Below are positions 35,062 through 44,125 of a stretch of DNA of 53,313 nucleotides, one piece after another. Positions within the stretch are counted from its first letter, which is position 1. Every line of letters starts with the position of its first letter. Under the pieces are notes generated by a model. It was not told the origin of the DNA and did no database searches. It was given only the letters and a program-made list of their open reading frames with translations. The stretch is from JANXYY01 sp035530875 (GTDB taxonomy: Bacteria > Actinomycetota > Actinomycetes > Nanopelagicales > Nanopelagicaceae), in assembly GCA_035530875.1 (NCBI GenBank), contig DATKUB010000050.1:1-53313 (forward strand), given 5' to 3'. The translations under genes were made by a program, and so were the position numbers.

Positions 35062-37579
35062 GTGACTACCAACGAAGTGATGTCGGGGCTTGGACAGCTG
35101 CCAAGTGGCGTCTCTGGATTGAGCCAAGCAATTGCCAATGCACGCTTAACACGTGATGGGCCAAACCAGATAGTTCCCGAGTCCGGAAAGAATCGCCTTG
35201 CCCGCTGGATGGGACCTCTCAAGGACCCAATGGTTGCTCTCCTCTTGATCGCCGCTCCGACTTACATGTTCATAGGCGATACCACCGATGCGATCATCAC
35301 GCTTGTCGCCTTAGTCCCAGTCGTCGCAATTGGCTGGCTGCTGGAAGGGCGAGCAGAACGTGCGTTACGTCAACTTCGCGTTCTAACTGCACCAACCGCA
35401 ATCGTTCTTCGTGACGGACAGACCCGAGTGGTTCCCGCGGGGCAACTCGTCGTCGGCGATATTTGCTGGCTTCGTGAAGGCGATGTGATACCTGCCGACG
35501 CCCAGATCGTCGTCTCAACGCAACTATCCGTGGATGAATCCGCGCTTACCGGCGAGTCAATGCCAGTGGCAAAAAACCATGTCCGACGCGGATGGAAAAG
35601 TTTGGGCCGGAACCACAGTCGTGGCGGGTCGCGCCATAGTCGAGTTAACTACCACTGGAATTCGGACGCGGTATGGCCAAATAGGAACGTTGCTGGCCGC
35701 GTCGACTTCCCCGAAAACACCACTACAACTCGCAATGAGCCGTTTGGTCGCGGCTCTGCTTGCCGTGGCGAGCATCTTCTGCATTGCAGTAATGACAACG
35801 CTCCTGCTTCACGGACATAGTTGGGAAGAAGCCGTAATAGCTGGGGTCGCCCTTGCGATAGCGGCGATCCCAGAAGAATTTTCCATTGTTTACACGCTCT
35901 ACCTATCTCTCGGCGCATGGCGCCTGACCCGCGATCATGCATTGGTGCGCAATCTTCCCGGTGTTGAGGCGCTCGGTTCAACCACGGTCATCTGCACCGA
36001 TAAGACCGGCACCCTCACAGAGGGAAATATCGTGGTTGCCGAAACGGCCACCGTCGAAAATGGGATATTAACGAACAAAGGTGTCCTGGATACCCAAACA
36101 CTTGAGCTCCTCGCTGCTGCAGTTTTGGCCTCGGAACCAGATCCCTTCGATCCTCTTGATCGCGCAATCATTGATTATGCAATGCAAAGTGGTGTTGACG
36201 TTCCGTCCTTGCACGCAGGGCACTTGATCACGGACTGGCCTTTTGACCCCAATGACAAATATGTAACGCACCTTTGGAAACTGCCGGTTGGTACGCATCA
36301 AGTAGCCACCAAGGGATCGCTCGAGGGGGTGCTTGCCCACGCTCATATAGATGATGTTTCGCTAAAGGCACTCAATCAGGCTCACTCCGCATTTGCCCGA
36401 CAAGGCAAGCGAGTCATTGCTATCGCCTCTGCATCAAGCAACGGACCAACTTCAGATCGAAAACTTGATGAAGCACCGTTGCAAATTCTCGGGTTGATTG
36501 CATTTCATGACCCGCTGCGAGACGGAGTGAAAGAAGCCATAGCTACCTGCAAAGCAGCTGGTATTCGGGTCATCATGATCACTGGGGATCATCCGGTCAC
36601 TGCACAAGCAATAGCCTCGGAACTGGGTTTGGCGGCTTTAGGCGATGGTGGCCAACTCGCAACCGGCGATGATCTGGATGCCGCGGATCCCGTCGAGCTC
36701 AATCGGTTAGCAGCAACTGCGAATGTATTTGCCCGCACCCGCCCGGAACAGAAGCACTCCTTAGTCAAGGCTTTGCGCCGCCAGGGTGAAGTTGTGGCGA
36801 TGACTGGAGATGGAATTAATGACGCTCCTGCGCTTCGAGCAGCCAATATCGGAGTGGCGATGGGTAAGCGGGGCACTGCGGTTGCACGTGATGCAGCAAC
36901 CATTGTTTTACTTGATGACAACTTCGCCACAATTGTGTCTGCCACTCGAGACGGCAGGCGGATTTATGAAAACCTGACTCGCGCGTTTGCCTACCTAATC
37001 GCCGTACACATCCCGCTTCTCCTGGCCGCCCTGGTAATACCTCTGGTAGGCAAGCCGCTGCTGCTACTCCCCGTACAGTTCGTGATCTTAGAAGTACTTC
37101 TACATCCGATCGTCTCGTTGGTTTTCGAAGCCGAACCAGCCAGTGAGGACATCATGATGCGACCGCCAAGGCACGCTAACTACGCGCTCACTCGCCGAGC
37201 ACTATGGCGCCCGATCGCGATTGGAACGGTTCTGGGCATTGGGGTCATAGGTCTTTACCTACTCGCACTTAGTTGGGGTTGGCCTTCTCCTCAAGCTCGA
37301 GCGTTCGGATTCGTCACGCTGTTGATGGCTCAGCCGCCACTTCTGTTGGTGGAGCGCCTTCCGGAAAGGTCGATTTGGCGCACCCGCCTCGCACCAACAC
37401 GCGAACTGCTTGGCGCGTTTCTTGCCATCGGGATAACAGTGGGCGCGATCCTATTCATCCCGCCGATTGCCCGAATAGTTCAATTGCACTCATTCCCAGC
37501 CAGCGGCTGGCTCTGGATAATGCTGGTGGCAGCTGCTTCGACCCTCTGGTCTGAGCCCTTGAAGCGCAGACACAATTGA
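35062..37579 (+). pseudogene. Cation-transporting P-type ATPase, frameshifted
   Basis: Together the two frames encode an almost complete P2-type ATPase of about 839 residues. The first frame gives the N-terminal cation domain and actuator (LTGESMPVAK). The second continues from GKVWAGTTVVAGRA through AIPEEFSIVYTLYLSLG, the phosphorylation site CTDKTGTLTEG, the nucleotide site KGSLEG, TGDGINDAPALRAANIGVAMG and the last membrane helices. The break is at a run of six A (35571-35576). Removing one A restores VAKTMSDADGKVWAG. Expected substrate is a metal ion such as Ca or Mn. Whether it is a mutation, an assembly error, or tolerated by slippage cannot be told. The GTG start has GGAGG upstream. 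A separate open frame from 35534 covers the C-terminal part. Confidence 0.85.
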
Positions 37580-37617
37580 GATTTAGCCAGATTCCAAGTC
37601 TTACTCCCGACCGCCGG

Positions 37618-38850
37618 TTACGGAGCTGCGCCTGTTAGGCGACGAACCTGAGGCTCAAACAGAACAGCACTAACGCACACAGCGACGACGATCGCGCCGC
37701 TGATAAATGAATTCCGCAGTCCGATCGCCACAATTGCGGGACCGGCTAACGCCAGACCGATTGGGCCGAACATGAGCGAACCCATTGCATCGTATGAAAC
37801 GACACGCGAAAGCGACTTGCGCGGGATGTGAGTTTGTAAGGCGGTCATCCAGTAGACACCCCAAAGGTCAGCCGTCGTACCCCAGGCAAATGCGCCAATG
37901 CCAATGACTAGAAGCGGCGCAGGTATAGACATCAAGAGCAGGTAGACCGATGCCGAGTAGGTGATGATCATGCAGAACAGCATTGGAAATTTTGGACGGT
38001 AACGGCTTCCGATTAGCGAACCGACAAGAAAACCAACAGATTCAAAGGTGGCGATTAAAGCCCACGATTTTGCGCCATCGAAATTCCGCTTCGCCAAAAC
38101 TGGACCTAGTACGCCTTCAGCGCCGCGCAAGACCATAACGATCACCGAGAAGGCCGCCACAATGGTGACAACCCAGCGTCGAGCCATGAATTCCCGAAGT
38201 CCAGAACGGAGTTCGCTGAGCATTGATTCGCTCTCGGACTTCACCTCAGAGTATGAGCGCAATTCCCATACCAGCAGGCCCGCGATCAAGAAGGTCATTG
38301 CATCAATAGTCATCGCGGGGCCGCTGCCAAACGAGGCGACGAGTATCCCCCCAAGTGCGCTCCCGGCGATTACGCCAAAGTTCGATACGACTTGAATGTA
38401 GGCATTTGCACTTTGCAACTGATCTTGGGTAACAACAGACGGCGTCAGGCCGGGAAAGGCGGGCCACCAAAGAGCATTGAGAATCCCTGCCATGGCCCCA
38501 AGGATCGATAGGTAAAGAACGTGGGCGTGACCGAATTCAAAGAGAGCGGCCATGCCAAAAATCACCACCGATAGAACAATGTCTGTTGACGAAACGATCA
38601 TGGCACGCTTGAATCGATCGGCCAGGACGCCACCGATTGGAAGGAATATCACCAGCGGAATGGCCTGCGATACCAAGACGATGCTAAGCGATGACGGAGT
38701 CGCACCCTTGAGCGCCAGAATTCCAAATGCAAGCGCCGTTGGAGACATCCCGTTACCGATATTTGAAATAAGCCGTGCCGAAAGAAGACGCCGGTAGCCA
38801 GAGATCCGCCACAGATGTGAAAACCGAATCTCTGGCTGCTTCTCCGACAT
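37618..38850 (-). CDS. MFS transporter
   Basis: About 410 residues, 12 predicted membrane helices. The N-terminal half has RLISNIGNGMSPTALAFGILAL and the loop GGVLADRFKRAMIVSSTD (the MFS GxxxDRxxRR motif). The middle WWPAFPGLTPSVVTQDQLQSANAY is typical of the enterobactin exporter/MFS_3 group. It is probably an efflux carrier. The ATG at 38850 is chosen because the upstream alternative is a TTG without a ribosome site. It is divergent from the VIT-type gene with 66 bases between. Confidence 0.85.
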   Translation of the reverse strand: MSEKQPEIRFSHLWRISGYRRLLSARLISNIGNGMSPTALAFGILALKGATPSSLSIVLVSQAIPLVIFLPIGGVLADRFKRAMIVSSTDIVLSVVIFGMAALFEFGHAHVLYLSILGAMAGILNALWWPAFPGLTPSVVTQDQLQSANAYIQVVSNFGVIAGSALGGILVASFGSGPAMTIDAMTFLIAGLLVWELRSYSEVKSESESMLSELRSGLREFMARRWVVTIVAAFSVIVMVLRGAEGVLGPVLAKRNFDGAKSWALIATFESVGFLVGSLIGSRYRPKFPMLFCMIITYSASVYLLLMSIPAPLLVIGIGAFAWGTTADLWGVYWMTALQTHIPRKSLSRVVSYDAMGSLMFGPIGLALAGPAIVAIGLRNSFISGAIVVAVCVSAVLFEPQVRRLTGAAP

Positions 38851-38904
38851 GGGAGGTAGCCAATCACAATCCCCCAAGGCGTGCGTCCTGGATAGCTAAG
38901 GCGG

Positions 38905-38916
38905 TACGTTGGGGAC
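38905..38916 (+). promoter_or_regulatory. Leaderless -10 box of VIT-family gene
   Basis: TACGTT (38905-38910), GGGGAC, then the ATG at 38917. The GGGGA could also act as a ribosome site, but it is too close to the ATG. Confidence 0.5.
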
Positions 38917-39627
38917 ATGCCTCTTCCCGACGTAATCGCCAGAAATATCCACCACCAGACCCACCGAACCGGTTGGCTCAGAGCGGCAGTCCTTGGGGCA
39001 AACGACGGCTTGGTATCGACCTCGAGTTTGATGATTGGGGTTGCCGTTAGCGGCGCCTCGACAAGTGTTGTTCTTACGGCAGGCATAGCCGGCCTTACTG
39101 CCGGGGCTATGGCGATGGCGGCCGGTGAATATGTCTCTGTCAGTTCGCAAGCCGATATTGAACAGGCCGATGCCAAACTGGAAATGCAGCACCTGGCCAT
39201 GGATCCCGAAGGCGAACTTGAAGAGCTCACGCAAATCTACGTTGAGCGCGGCTTGCCACTGGAACTTGCCCGCAAGGTGGCGGAGACAATGCATGAAAAA
39301 GATGCGCTTGAAGCTCACCTTCGTGACGAGTTGGGGCAACTGGATCACCACAAGGCGCGCCCGGTTCAGGCGGCGACCGCCTCCGCAATTAGTTTCCTTG
39401 CCGGTGGGTCGATTCCCTTCCTTGGGATGCTGGCAAATTCCGCAACAGGCCGCACCGTGGCGATGGTCGTTGTCACAGTGATTGGCCTGGCGCTGGCTGG
39501 GCTGCTAGGAGCGCGGGCCGCCGGAACCAAACTCTTGCCGCCAACCGTGCGCGTCATGCTCGGTGGAAGCGCCGCTATGGCAGTCACTTCGTTAATTGGT
39601 CATCTGGCTCACGTAAGCGGTATCTAG
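38917..39627 (+). CDS. VIT1/CCC1 family Fe/Mn transporter
   Basis: 236 residues. The N-terminal segment WLRAAVLGANDGLVSTSSLMIGVAVSGAS is the family signature (GANDGLxS). AGAMAMAAGEYVSVSSQAD is the second. A cytoplasmic loop of acidic and His residues (DIEQADAKLEMQHLAMDPEGELEEL, EKDALEAHLRDELGQLDHH) is the metal-binding hub. Three more helices close the protein. Exports or stores Fe/Mn. It is followed by the methyltransferase gene after one base. Confidence 0.9.
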   Translation: MPLPDVIARNIHHQTHRTGWLRAAVLGANDGLVSTSSLMIGVAVSGASTSVVLTAGIAGLTAGAMAMAAGEYVSVSSQADIEQADAKLEMQHLAMDPEGELEELTQIYVERGLPLELARKVAETMHEKDALEAHLRDELGQLDHHKARPVQAATASAISFLAGGSIPFLGMLANSATGRTVAMVVVTVIGLALAGLLGARAAGTKLLPPTVRVMLGGSAAMAVTSLIGHLAHVSGI

Positions 39628-39628
39628 C

Positions 39629-40357
39629 GTGAGCGATTCGCCTCTGCACACGATCAAACAGGTCCTCAAGCGAATCCCAGCCATCGGCCCGGCAATGGCC
39701 TATGCGTTAGTGCACTCGCGCATTACCCGCGCCACCCCAACTAGAACAGATCTGGCTGTTTATGACCCTGCCGTGTACTGGAAGGAGCGGTATCGGACCG
39801 GTGGGGATTCAGGACCAGGCTCTGAAGGAAGGCTCGCAGAGTTCAAGGCAGAGATAATCAATGAGTTCGCGGCGAAAGAAAAAGTGGAATCGGTGATCGA
39901 ATTCGGTTGCGGTGACGGACGTCAACTCAAACTTTCTCGGTACCAAAAGTATTTAGGCATCGACATCAGCGAGATCGTCTTGGAAAAGTGCCGAATGATT
40001 TTTGCAGATCAATCGGAATATAGGTTCCAGAGCCTCGAGGAATACATAGACGAGACTGCAGATCTGACGCTTTCCCTCGATGTCATCGCATATCTAGGTG
40101 ACGATGACATGTTTAGTACTTATATGAATAAGTTATTCAACGCCGCAACTCGCTATGTGATCATCTATGCGTCGAACTCTGATTCCCCACCTGCTTTATC
40201 GGTACCCCACTTACGCAACCGTGAATTCACACTATGGGTAGCTGCCAATAAACCCGACTGGCACCTGATTCGACACATCCCAAATCGCTACCCAAGTAAA
40301 GGCAAGGCGCCAGAGACTTCAACGTCGGATTTCTTTATCTTCAAGAAGTCCAACTAG
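39629..40357 (+). CDS. Class I SAM-dependent methyltransferase
   Basis: 242 residues. The SAM-binding motif I is VIEFGCGDGRQLKL (residue about 90), followed by YLGIDISEIVLEKCRMIF and the acidic loop DLTLSLDVIAYLGDDDMFSTYMNKLF. It starts at GTG one base after the VIT-type stop, so the two are probably one transcript. The methyl acceptor is unknown. It is convergent with an SDR, overlapping it by four bases. Confidence 0.8.
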   Translation: MSDSPLHTIKQVLKRIPAIGPAMAYALVHSRITRATPTRTDLAVYDPAVYWKERYRTGGDSGPGSEGRLAEFKAEIINEFAAKEKVESVIEFGCGDGRQLKLSRYQKYLGIDISEIVLEKCRMIFADQSEYRFQSLEEYIDETADLTLSLDVIAYLGDDDMFSTYMNKLFNAATRYVIIYASNSDSPPALSVPHLRNREFTLWVAANKPDWHLIRHIPNRYPSKGKAPETSTSDFFIFKKSN

Positions 40358-41115
40358 TGCATTGAAATTCCACCATCTACTGGCAGAACAATTCCGGTGC
40401 AGTAAGAGGATGCGTCGCTTGCCAGGAAGAGAAGTGCGGCATTGATTTCCTCAGGCCTGCCGATCCGCCCAATCGGAGCACCTGAAGTCACTGATTCCAG
40501 AATTTCAGCGCCGAGTTGATCCGTCATTTCACTCTCGAAATATCCGGGAGCTAGGGCATTGACTCGTATTCCCTTGCGACCGCTCCACTGCGCCGCAAGA
40601 TCTTTTGTTAATCCAATTAGTCCGGCCTTACTCGATACATACGCGGCCTGCGGAAGGCCAAGTGGGCGAAAACCAAGAATGCTCGCAATGTTGATGATCG
40701 AAGAGCCGGAAGGCGCGCTACTAGCAAAAGCTTTTGCCATCCAATAAGCGCCTTTTAAATTAACGTCGATGACTCTCGAGTAATCCAGAGGGCTTTCCTT
40801 CAATGCCGGAACAGCAGTGCCAACACCAGCATTATTGACAAGAACATCGACGTGCCCAAACTTGGCGACTCCGGCAGCGACCAGAGCCGAACACTGTAAG
40901 GGGTCTGCAACATCTATCTGGATTGCGATTGCCTCGCGACCAAGGGCGCGAACCCGCTGAGCAACCTCTTCGACTTTTTCGATTCTCCTGGCGCCAAGCA
41001 CCAGATCAGCACCCGCCTCCGCAAGCGTCTCGGCAAAGCCGACGCCAAGCCCAGAGGATGCCCCAGTGACAATTGCAACTCGTCCATCAAGACGAAATCT
41101 TTCTATCAGTCCCAT
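40354..41115 (-). CDS. SDR family oxidoreductase (gluconate 5-dehydrogenase-like)
   Basis: 253 residues. Cofactor motif VAIVTGASSGLGVGFAETLAEAGADLVLGARR (TGxxxGxG), VNNAG, catalytic Ser in INIASILGFRP, and YVSSK for the Tyr-Lys pair, ending with CTGIVLPVDGG. The ARR after the second strand favours NADP. The substrate is not known; it belongs to the group annotated as gluconate or 3-oxoacyl reductases. Its 3' end overlaps the convergent methyltransferase by four bases. Confidence 0.85.
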   Translation of the reverse strand: MGLIERFRLDGRVAIVTGASSGLGVGFAETLAEAGADLVLGARRIEKVEEVAQRVRALGREAIAIQIDVADPLQCSALVAAGVAKFGHVDVLVNNAGVGTAVPALKESPLDYSRVIDVNLKGAYWMAKAFASSAPSGSSIINIASILGFRPLGLPQAAYVSSKAGLIGLTKDLAAQWSGRKGIRVNALAPGYFESEMTDQLGAEILESVTSGAPIGRIGRPEEINAALLFLASDASSYCTGIVLPVDGGISMH

Positions 41116-41129
41116 ATCGCCAGAGCCTA

Positions 41130-42062
41130 TTACCCAGGATGGCTAGCCGCGGCGCGCTTAAGACGGTCGCGAATTGCAGCGGCGAGGCCGTTCCCCGTTG
41201 GCGCAAGTACAACCACATTCTGCAGACCAAGAGCATCAGCCTTTCGAAGCGCTTCATAGAGAACTTGGGCGAATTCGACGACATCTGCCGGTTCGGCAAG
41301 GCGAGTAAGACCAGATGGGGTAGGAACTTCAGCAAGCGCGATAAAGCTATCTGCGCTATCAACTAATTGAAGATGTACGGATGCCTGCGGTGAGTAGTGA
41401 TTCTCCAGAGTGCCCGGTGCACGAATCCCACCCGTCCCATATTCGATGGTGAGGTCCGTAATTTCCTCAATTTGGGCAGCGGTGACAGCACCGAGTCTCA
41501 AGATCCTCGGCCGAGACGACGTTGCGTCAACGATCGTTGATTCAAGACCCACGACGCAATTACCTCCGTCGAAGATCAAGTCGTTGGTTGCATCGAGATA
41601 TGGGCCTAGATCTTCTAGAACTGCGGCGGCATTGGTTGGCGACACCGCGCCATAACGATTTGCGCTGGGCGCCGCTAAGCCCAGCCCACTTCGAGAGATT
41701 ATTTCAAGAGTAAGCAGGTGGTTGGGCACCCGCAAACCGACGTTGTCTTGACCGCCCGTGATCCAGTCCCCTACTTCAGAAGATCTTGGCAGGATCAAAG
41801 TAAGCGGACCTGGCCAAAACGTCTCGGCCAACGCCCTCGCCCAAGGCGGAACAGTTAGGGCCCAGCGTCTGATTTCGTCTACTCCAGAAATGTGAACGAT
41901 CACCGGGTGATTCAGTGGCCGGCCTTTGACCGTATATATACGCTCAACCGCGGATTGGGAGGATGCATCTGCGGCCAATCCGTAAACCGTTTCGGTGGGA
42001 ATCGCAACAAGATGGCCGCTCCGCAGCGCAACCGCTGCCTCCTCGATTGAGCGCGTGATCAT
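41130..42062 (-). CDS. sua5: L-threonylcarbamoyladenylate synthase (Sua5/TsaC)
   Basis: About 310 residues. YrdC fold: GHLVAIPTETVYGLAADA, VKGRPLNHPVIVH (the KxRxxxxP motif), FWPGPLTLIL, VGLRVPNHLLTLEII, LAAPSANRYGAVSPT. A C-terminal Sua5 domain (from about residue 200, linked by RAPGTLENHYSPQASVHL) makes it longer than TsaC. It makes threonylcarbamoyl-AMP for the t6A37 tRNA modification. The ATG at 42062 has GGGAG upstream, so the earlier ATG (42077) is not used. Confidence 0.93.
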   Translation of the reverse strand: MITRSIEEAAVALRSGHLVAIPTETVYGLAADASSQSAVERIYTVKGRPLNHPVIVHISGVDEIRRWALTVPPWARALAETFWPGPLTLILPRSSEVGDWITGGQDNVGLRVPNHLLTLEIISRSGLGLAAPSANRYGAVSPTNAAAVLEDLGPYLDATNDLIFDGGNCVVGLESTIVDATSSRPRILRLGAVTAAQIEEITDLTIEYGTGGIRAPGTLENHYSPQASVHLQLVDSADSFIALAEVPTPSGLTRLAEPADVVEFAQVLYEALRKADALGLQNVVVLAPTGNGLAAAIRDRLKRAAASHPG

Positions 42063-42146
42063 AAAGAATTCTCCCACGTCAACTCAGAGAGAATTGCCAA
42101 AGAACTGGGAGAGAGTAGCGTCGATTACATAATCTTGGAGGAAGAC

Positions 42147-42857
42147 ATGATTAAACATCCAATGAGAACGGCACTCGTCGCAACAGCCGCAATCTTCGTA
42201 TTAGGCACTTCTTCGGCGCAGGCCGCGAGCGCCGCCAATACCGGCATCACCGTTCAAGCAACTGGGACAGTGAAGGTCACTCCTGACGCCGTGCGATTAA
42301 ATCTAACGGCTACCACGCTTGGCCCTTCTAGCCAGGCTGCATTGGCGGCTACTTCGACTACCGCCGCTGGTGTTCGAGCGGCGCTTACTGCAGACGGAGT
42401 CGCGGCCAAAGACGTTGCAACCACTCGAATCTCGGTAAACCCGGAGTACACGTACTCGCAAGACAAGGCACCAACCATTAATGGGTATCGGGCGAGTCAG
42501 TCGTTCAACGTAGTTATTCGTAAAGCAACCATGGCTGGAAAGGTCATTGATGATGTCGTCGCGGCCGCTGGAGATAATGCGACTATCGACAGCGTTACTC
42601 CGTTTGTTCTCGACCCAAACAAGGCTGAAGCTAAAGCCCGCATTTCAGCTGTTAAAAAGGCACGCGCAAAGGCAAAGGCTTACGCTTCCCTCCTTTACTC
42701 GAGACTCGGAAATGTCATCTATCTGACTGAACAAAATTCGAATTACACTCCAATGCCAGCCCCATATGGCCTTGGTGCAAAGGCTGAAGCGACTCAAGTC
42801 GATCTTGGCCAGCAGGACGTTAGCGTCACAATCGAAGTCAGGTGGCATTTGAAATGA
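42147..42857 (+). CDS. SIMPL domain-containing exported protein
   Basis: 236 residues. A signal peptide (basic start, ALVATAAIFVLGTSSAQA, cleavage around residue 26) is followed by the SIMPL/DUF541 fold: ITVQATGTVKVTPDAVRLNLTATTLG, GVAAKDVATTRISVNPEYTYS, GYRASQSFNVVIRKATMAGKVIDDVVAAAG and KAEAKARISAVKKARAKAKAYASLL. Function unknown; members are implicated in stress and polymer formation. GGAGG precedes the ATG. Its stop overlaps the next gene as ATGA. Confidence 0.85.
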   Translation: MIKHPMRTALVATAAIFVLGTSSAQAASAANTGITVQATGTVKVTPDAVRLNLTATTLGPSSQAALAATSTTAAGVRAALTADGVAAKDVATTRISVNPEYTYSQDKAPTINGYRASQSFNVVIRKATMAGKVIDDVVAAAGDNATIDSVTPFVLDPNKAEAKARISAVKKARAKAKAYASLLYSRLGNVIYLTEQNSNYTPMPAPYGLGAKAEATQVDLGQQDVSVTIEVRWHLK

Positions 42858-43801
42858 GTCAGGAGCGACTCCGCGACGTGTTAACCAACCTGGTAGCTAA
42901 AGGTGAATTAACACAAACGCAAGCCGATGCAGTAACAGTCGGTTACGTCGCAACTGGTTTGAGCGATGTTAATAGTGAAGGTGCCCCCACTAAGCCCGAG
43001 CGTGAAAAACGCAAGTGGCTTGGTGAAATCGGCGGTTACGTCGGAGGCGCCTTCACTATTGCGGCAGGAGTGCTTCTTCTAAGTCACACTTGGTCCTCGA
43101 TTAGTGAATCGGGAAAACTTGCAATCTTGGCTGCCCTGGCAGCGATTCTGGTTGGCGTCGGCATGCTGATCGACGGCATTTGGAATGGCGACGCCCCTCG
43201 GCGACTTGCGGGAACGTTAGTCGGATTTGGCGCCATCAGCGCTGCAGGTGCCGGCGGCACCGCCAGCCTTCATCACGCACAACCCGTAGCGGCTTCGTTA
43301 GCCGGGCTGGCGGTTGCGAGCCTCGGCTACTGGCGAGTGCAGAGCGCAAGTACACACACAGCTGTCTTCGGCTTCTTTCTTTTCTCCATCGCGTCCATCT
43401 TCGACGCGGCGCATCTGCGCAATGGAGCCATGGCGATCGGACTGTTCCTAGCTGCGCTTAGTTGGACTCTCTTGTCTCATCAGGGATTCTTTGTCGAGAA
43501 ACTACTGGGCCTCTCGGTAGGTAGCGTCGCCATGCTTGTTGCTGGTGAATTCGCCTTCGGTAATGGTTCTCACCTGGTGGCCTACATCTTGCTGGCCATA
43601 ACCGCTGCAGTTGGCTTCTGGCTCTACCTCAGCACCGCGCTCTGGCCGCCGCTGGCTGGGGCGGTAGGAGCCACCACTATCGGGGTCGGCGAAATGGTGG
43701 GAACTTCACTCGGCGGAGCGCTTGGCGCCGCCTTGGGACTGCTCGCTGCTGGGCTTGCCCTCCTTGCGCTGAGCGCTTGGATCCTCCGTCGACGCAAGTG
43801 A
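42854..43801 (+). CDS. Multi-pass membrane protein, unknown
   Basis: About 315 residues. A short cytoplasmic helical N-terminus (MSQERLRDVLTNLVAKGELTQTQADAV, a pattern also seen in DUF2157 proteins) is followed by about nine membrane helices (WLGEIGGYVGGAFTIAAGVLLL, LAILAALAAILVGVGMLIDGI and others). It is coupled to the SIMPL gene by ATGA. Resemblance to DUF2157 is by layout only. Confidence 0.65.
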   Translation: MSQERLRDVLTNLVAKGELTQTQADAVTVGYVATGLSDVNSEGAPTKPEREKRKWLGEIGGYVGGAFTIAAGVLLLSHTWSSISESGKLAILAALAAILVGVGMLIDGIWNGDAPRRLAGTLVGFGAISAAGAGGTASLHHAQPVAASLAGLAVASLGYWRVQSASTHTAVFGFFLFSIASIFDAAHLRNGAMAIGLFLAALSWTLLSHQGFFVEKLLGLSVGSVAMLVAGEFAFGNGSHLVAYILLAITAAVGFWLYLSTALWPPLAGAVGATTIGVGEMVGTSLGGALGAALGLLAAGLALLALSAWILRRRK

Positions 43802-43802
43802 T

Positions 43803-43832
43803 TTGGGTTACCCCCTGGCTTCGCTCTATGCT
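43803..43832 (+). promoter_or_regulatory. Promoter for tRNA-Glu/tRNA-Asp
   Basis: TTGGGT (43803-43808), an 18-base spacer and TATGCT (43827-43832), about 45 bases before tRNA-Glu. It is the only -35/-10 pair seen in this gap. Confidence 0.4.
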
Positions 43833-43883
43833 TTGCAGGCTCCGAGCAGTTTGAGCCCGATGGTCTTCGGTTCGGGGAGTCCT

Positions 43884-43956
43884 GTCCCCATCGTCTAGAG
43901 GCCTAGGACGTCGCCCTTTCACGGCGGTAACACGGGTTCGAATCCCGTTGGGGGCA
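43884..43956 (+). tRNA. tRNA-Glu (UUC)
   Basis: Full cloverleaf of 73 bases. Acceptor GTCCCCA pairs with TGGGGGC, discriminator A, T arm ACGGG-TTCGAAT-CCCGT, and the anticodon loop CTTTCAC gives UUC. No CCA is encoded. It heads a tRNA pair. Confidence 0.95.
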
Positions 43957-43986
43957 CGAAAGCCAACAGAGGCGTAAGCCTTTCTA

Positions 43987-44060
43987 GGCCCGGTAGCGCA
44001 GTTGGTTAGCGCGCCGCCCTGTCACGGCGGAGGTCGCGGGTTCAAGTCCCGTCCGGGTCG
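43987..44060 (+). tRNA. tRNA-Asp (GUC)
   Basis: 74 bases. Acceptor GGCCCGG pairs with CCGGGTC, discriminator G, anticodon loop CTGTCAC gives GUC, and the T arm is GCGGG-TTCAAGT-CCCGT. No CCA encoded. It lies 30 bases after tRNA-Glu, probably co-transcribed. Confidence 0.95.
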
Positions 44061-44113
44061 CAACGATCAAACTAGTTGAACTTTGCACAGTTAAGTGCGC
44101 CAAAACCAACCCG

Positions 44114-44125
44114 TAGGATCGAGTG
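44114..44125 (+). promoter_or_regulatory. Leaderless -10 box of potA
   Basis: TAGGAT (44114-44119), CGAGTG, then GTG at 44126. This favours the second of two adjacent GTG codons as the start. Confidence 0.5.

Noticed and set aside
35568..35580. A_AAA_AAC heptamer in the P-type ATPase as programmed -1 frameshift site
   Set aside because: The heptamer is in frame, but the C-terminal part lies in the +1 frame relative to the first, so a -1 slip would not join the two halves. Only loss of one A (or gain of two bases) does.
43957..43986. Small hairpin (AGGC-GTAA-GCCT) between tRNA-Glu and tRNA-Asp
   Set aside because: Stem of four to six bases with a T-rich end; too weak to call a terminator, and the two tRNAs are likely co-transcribed.
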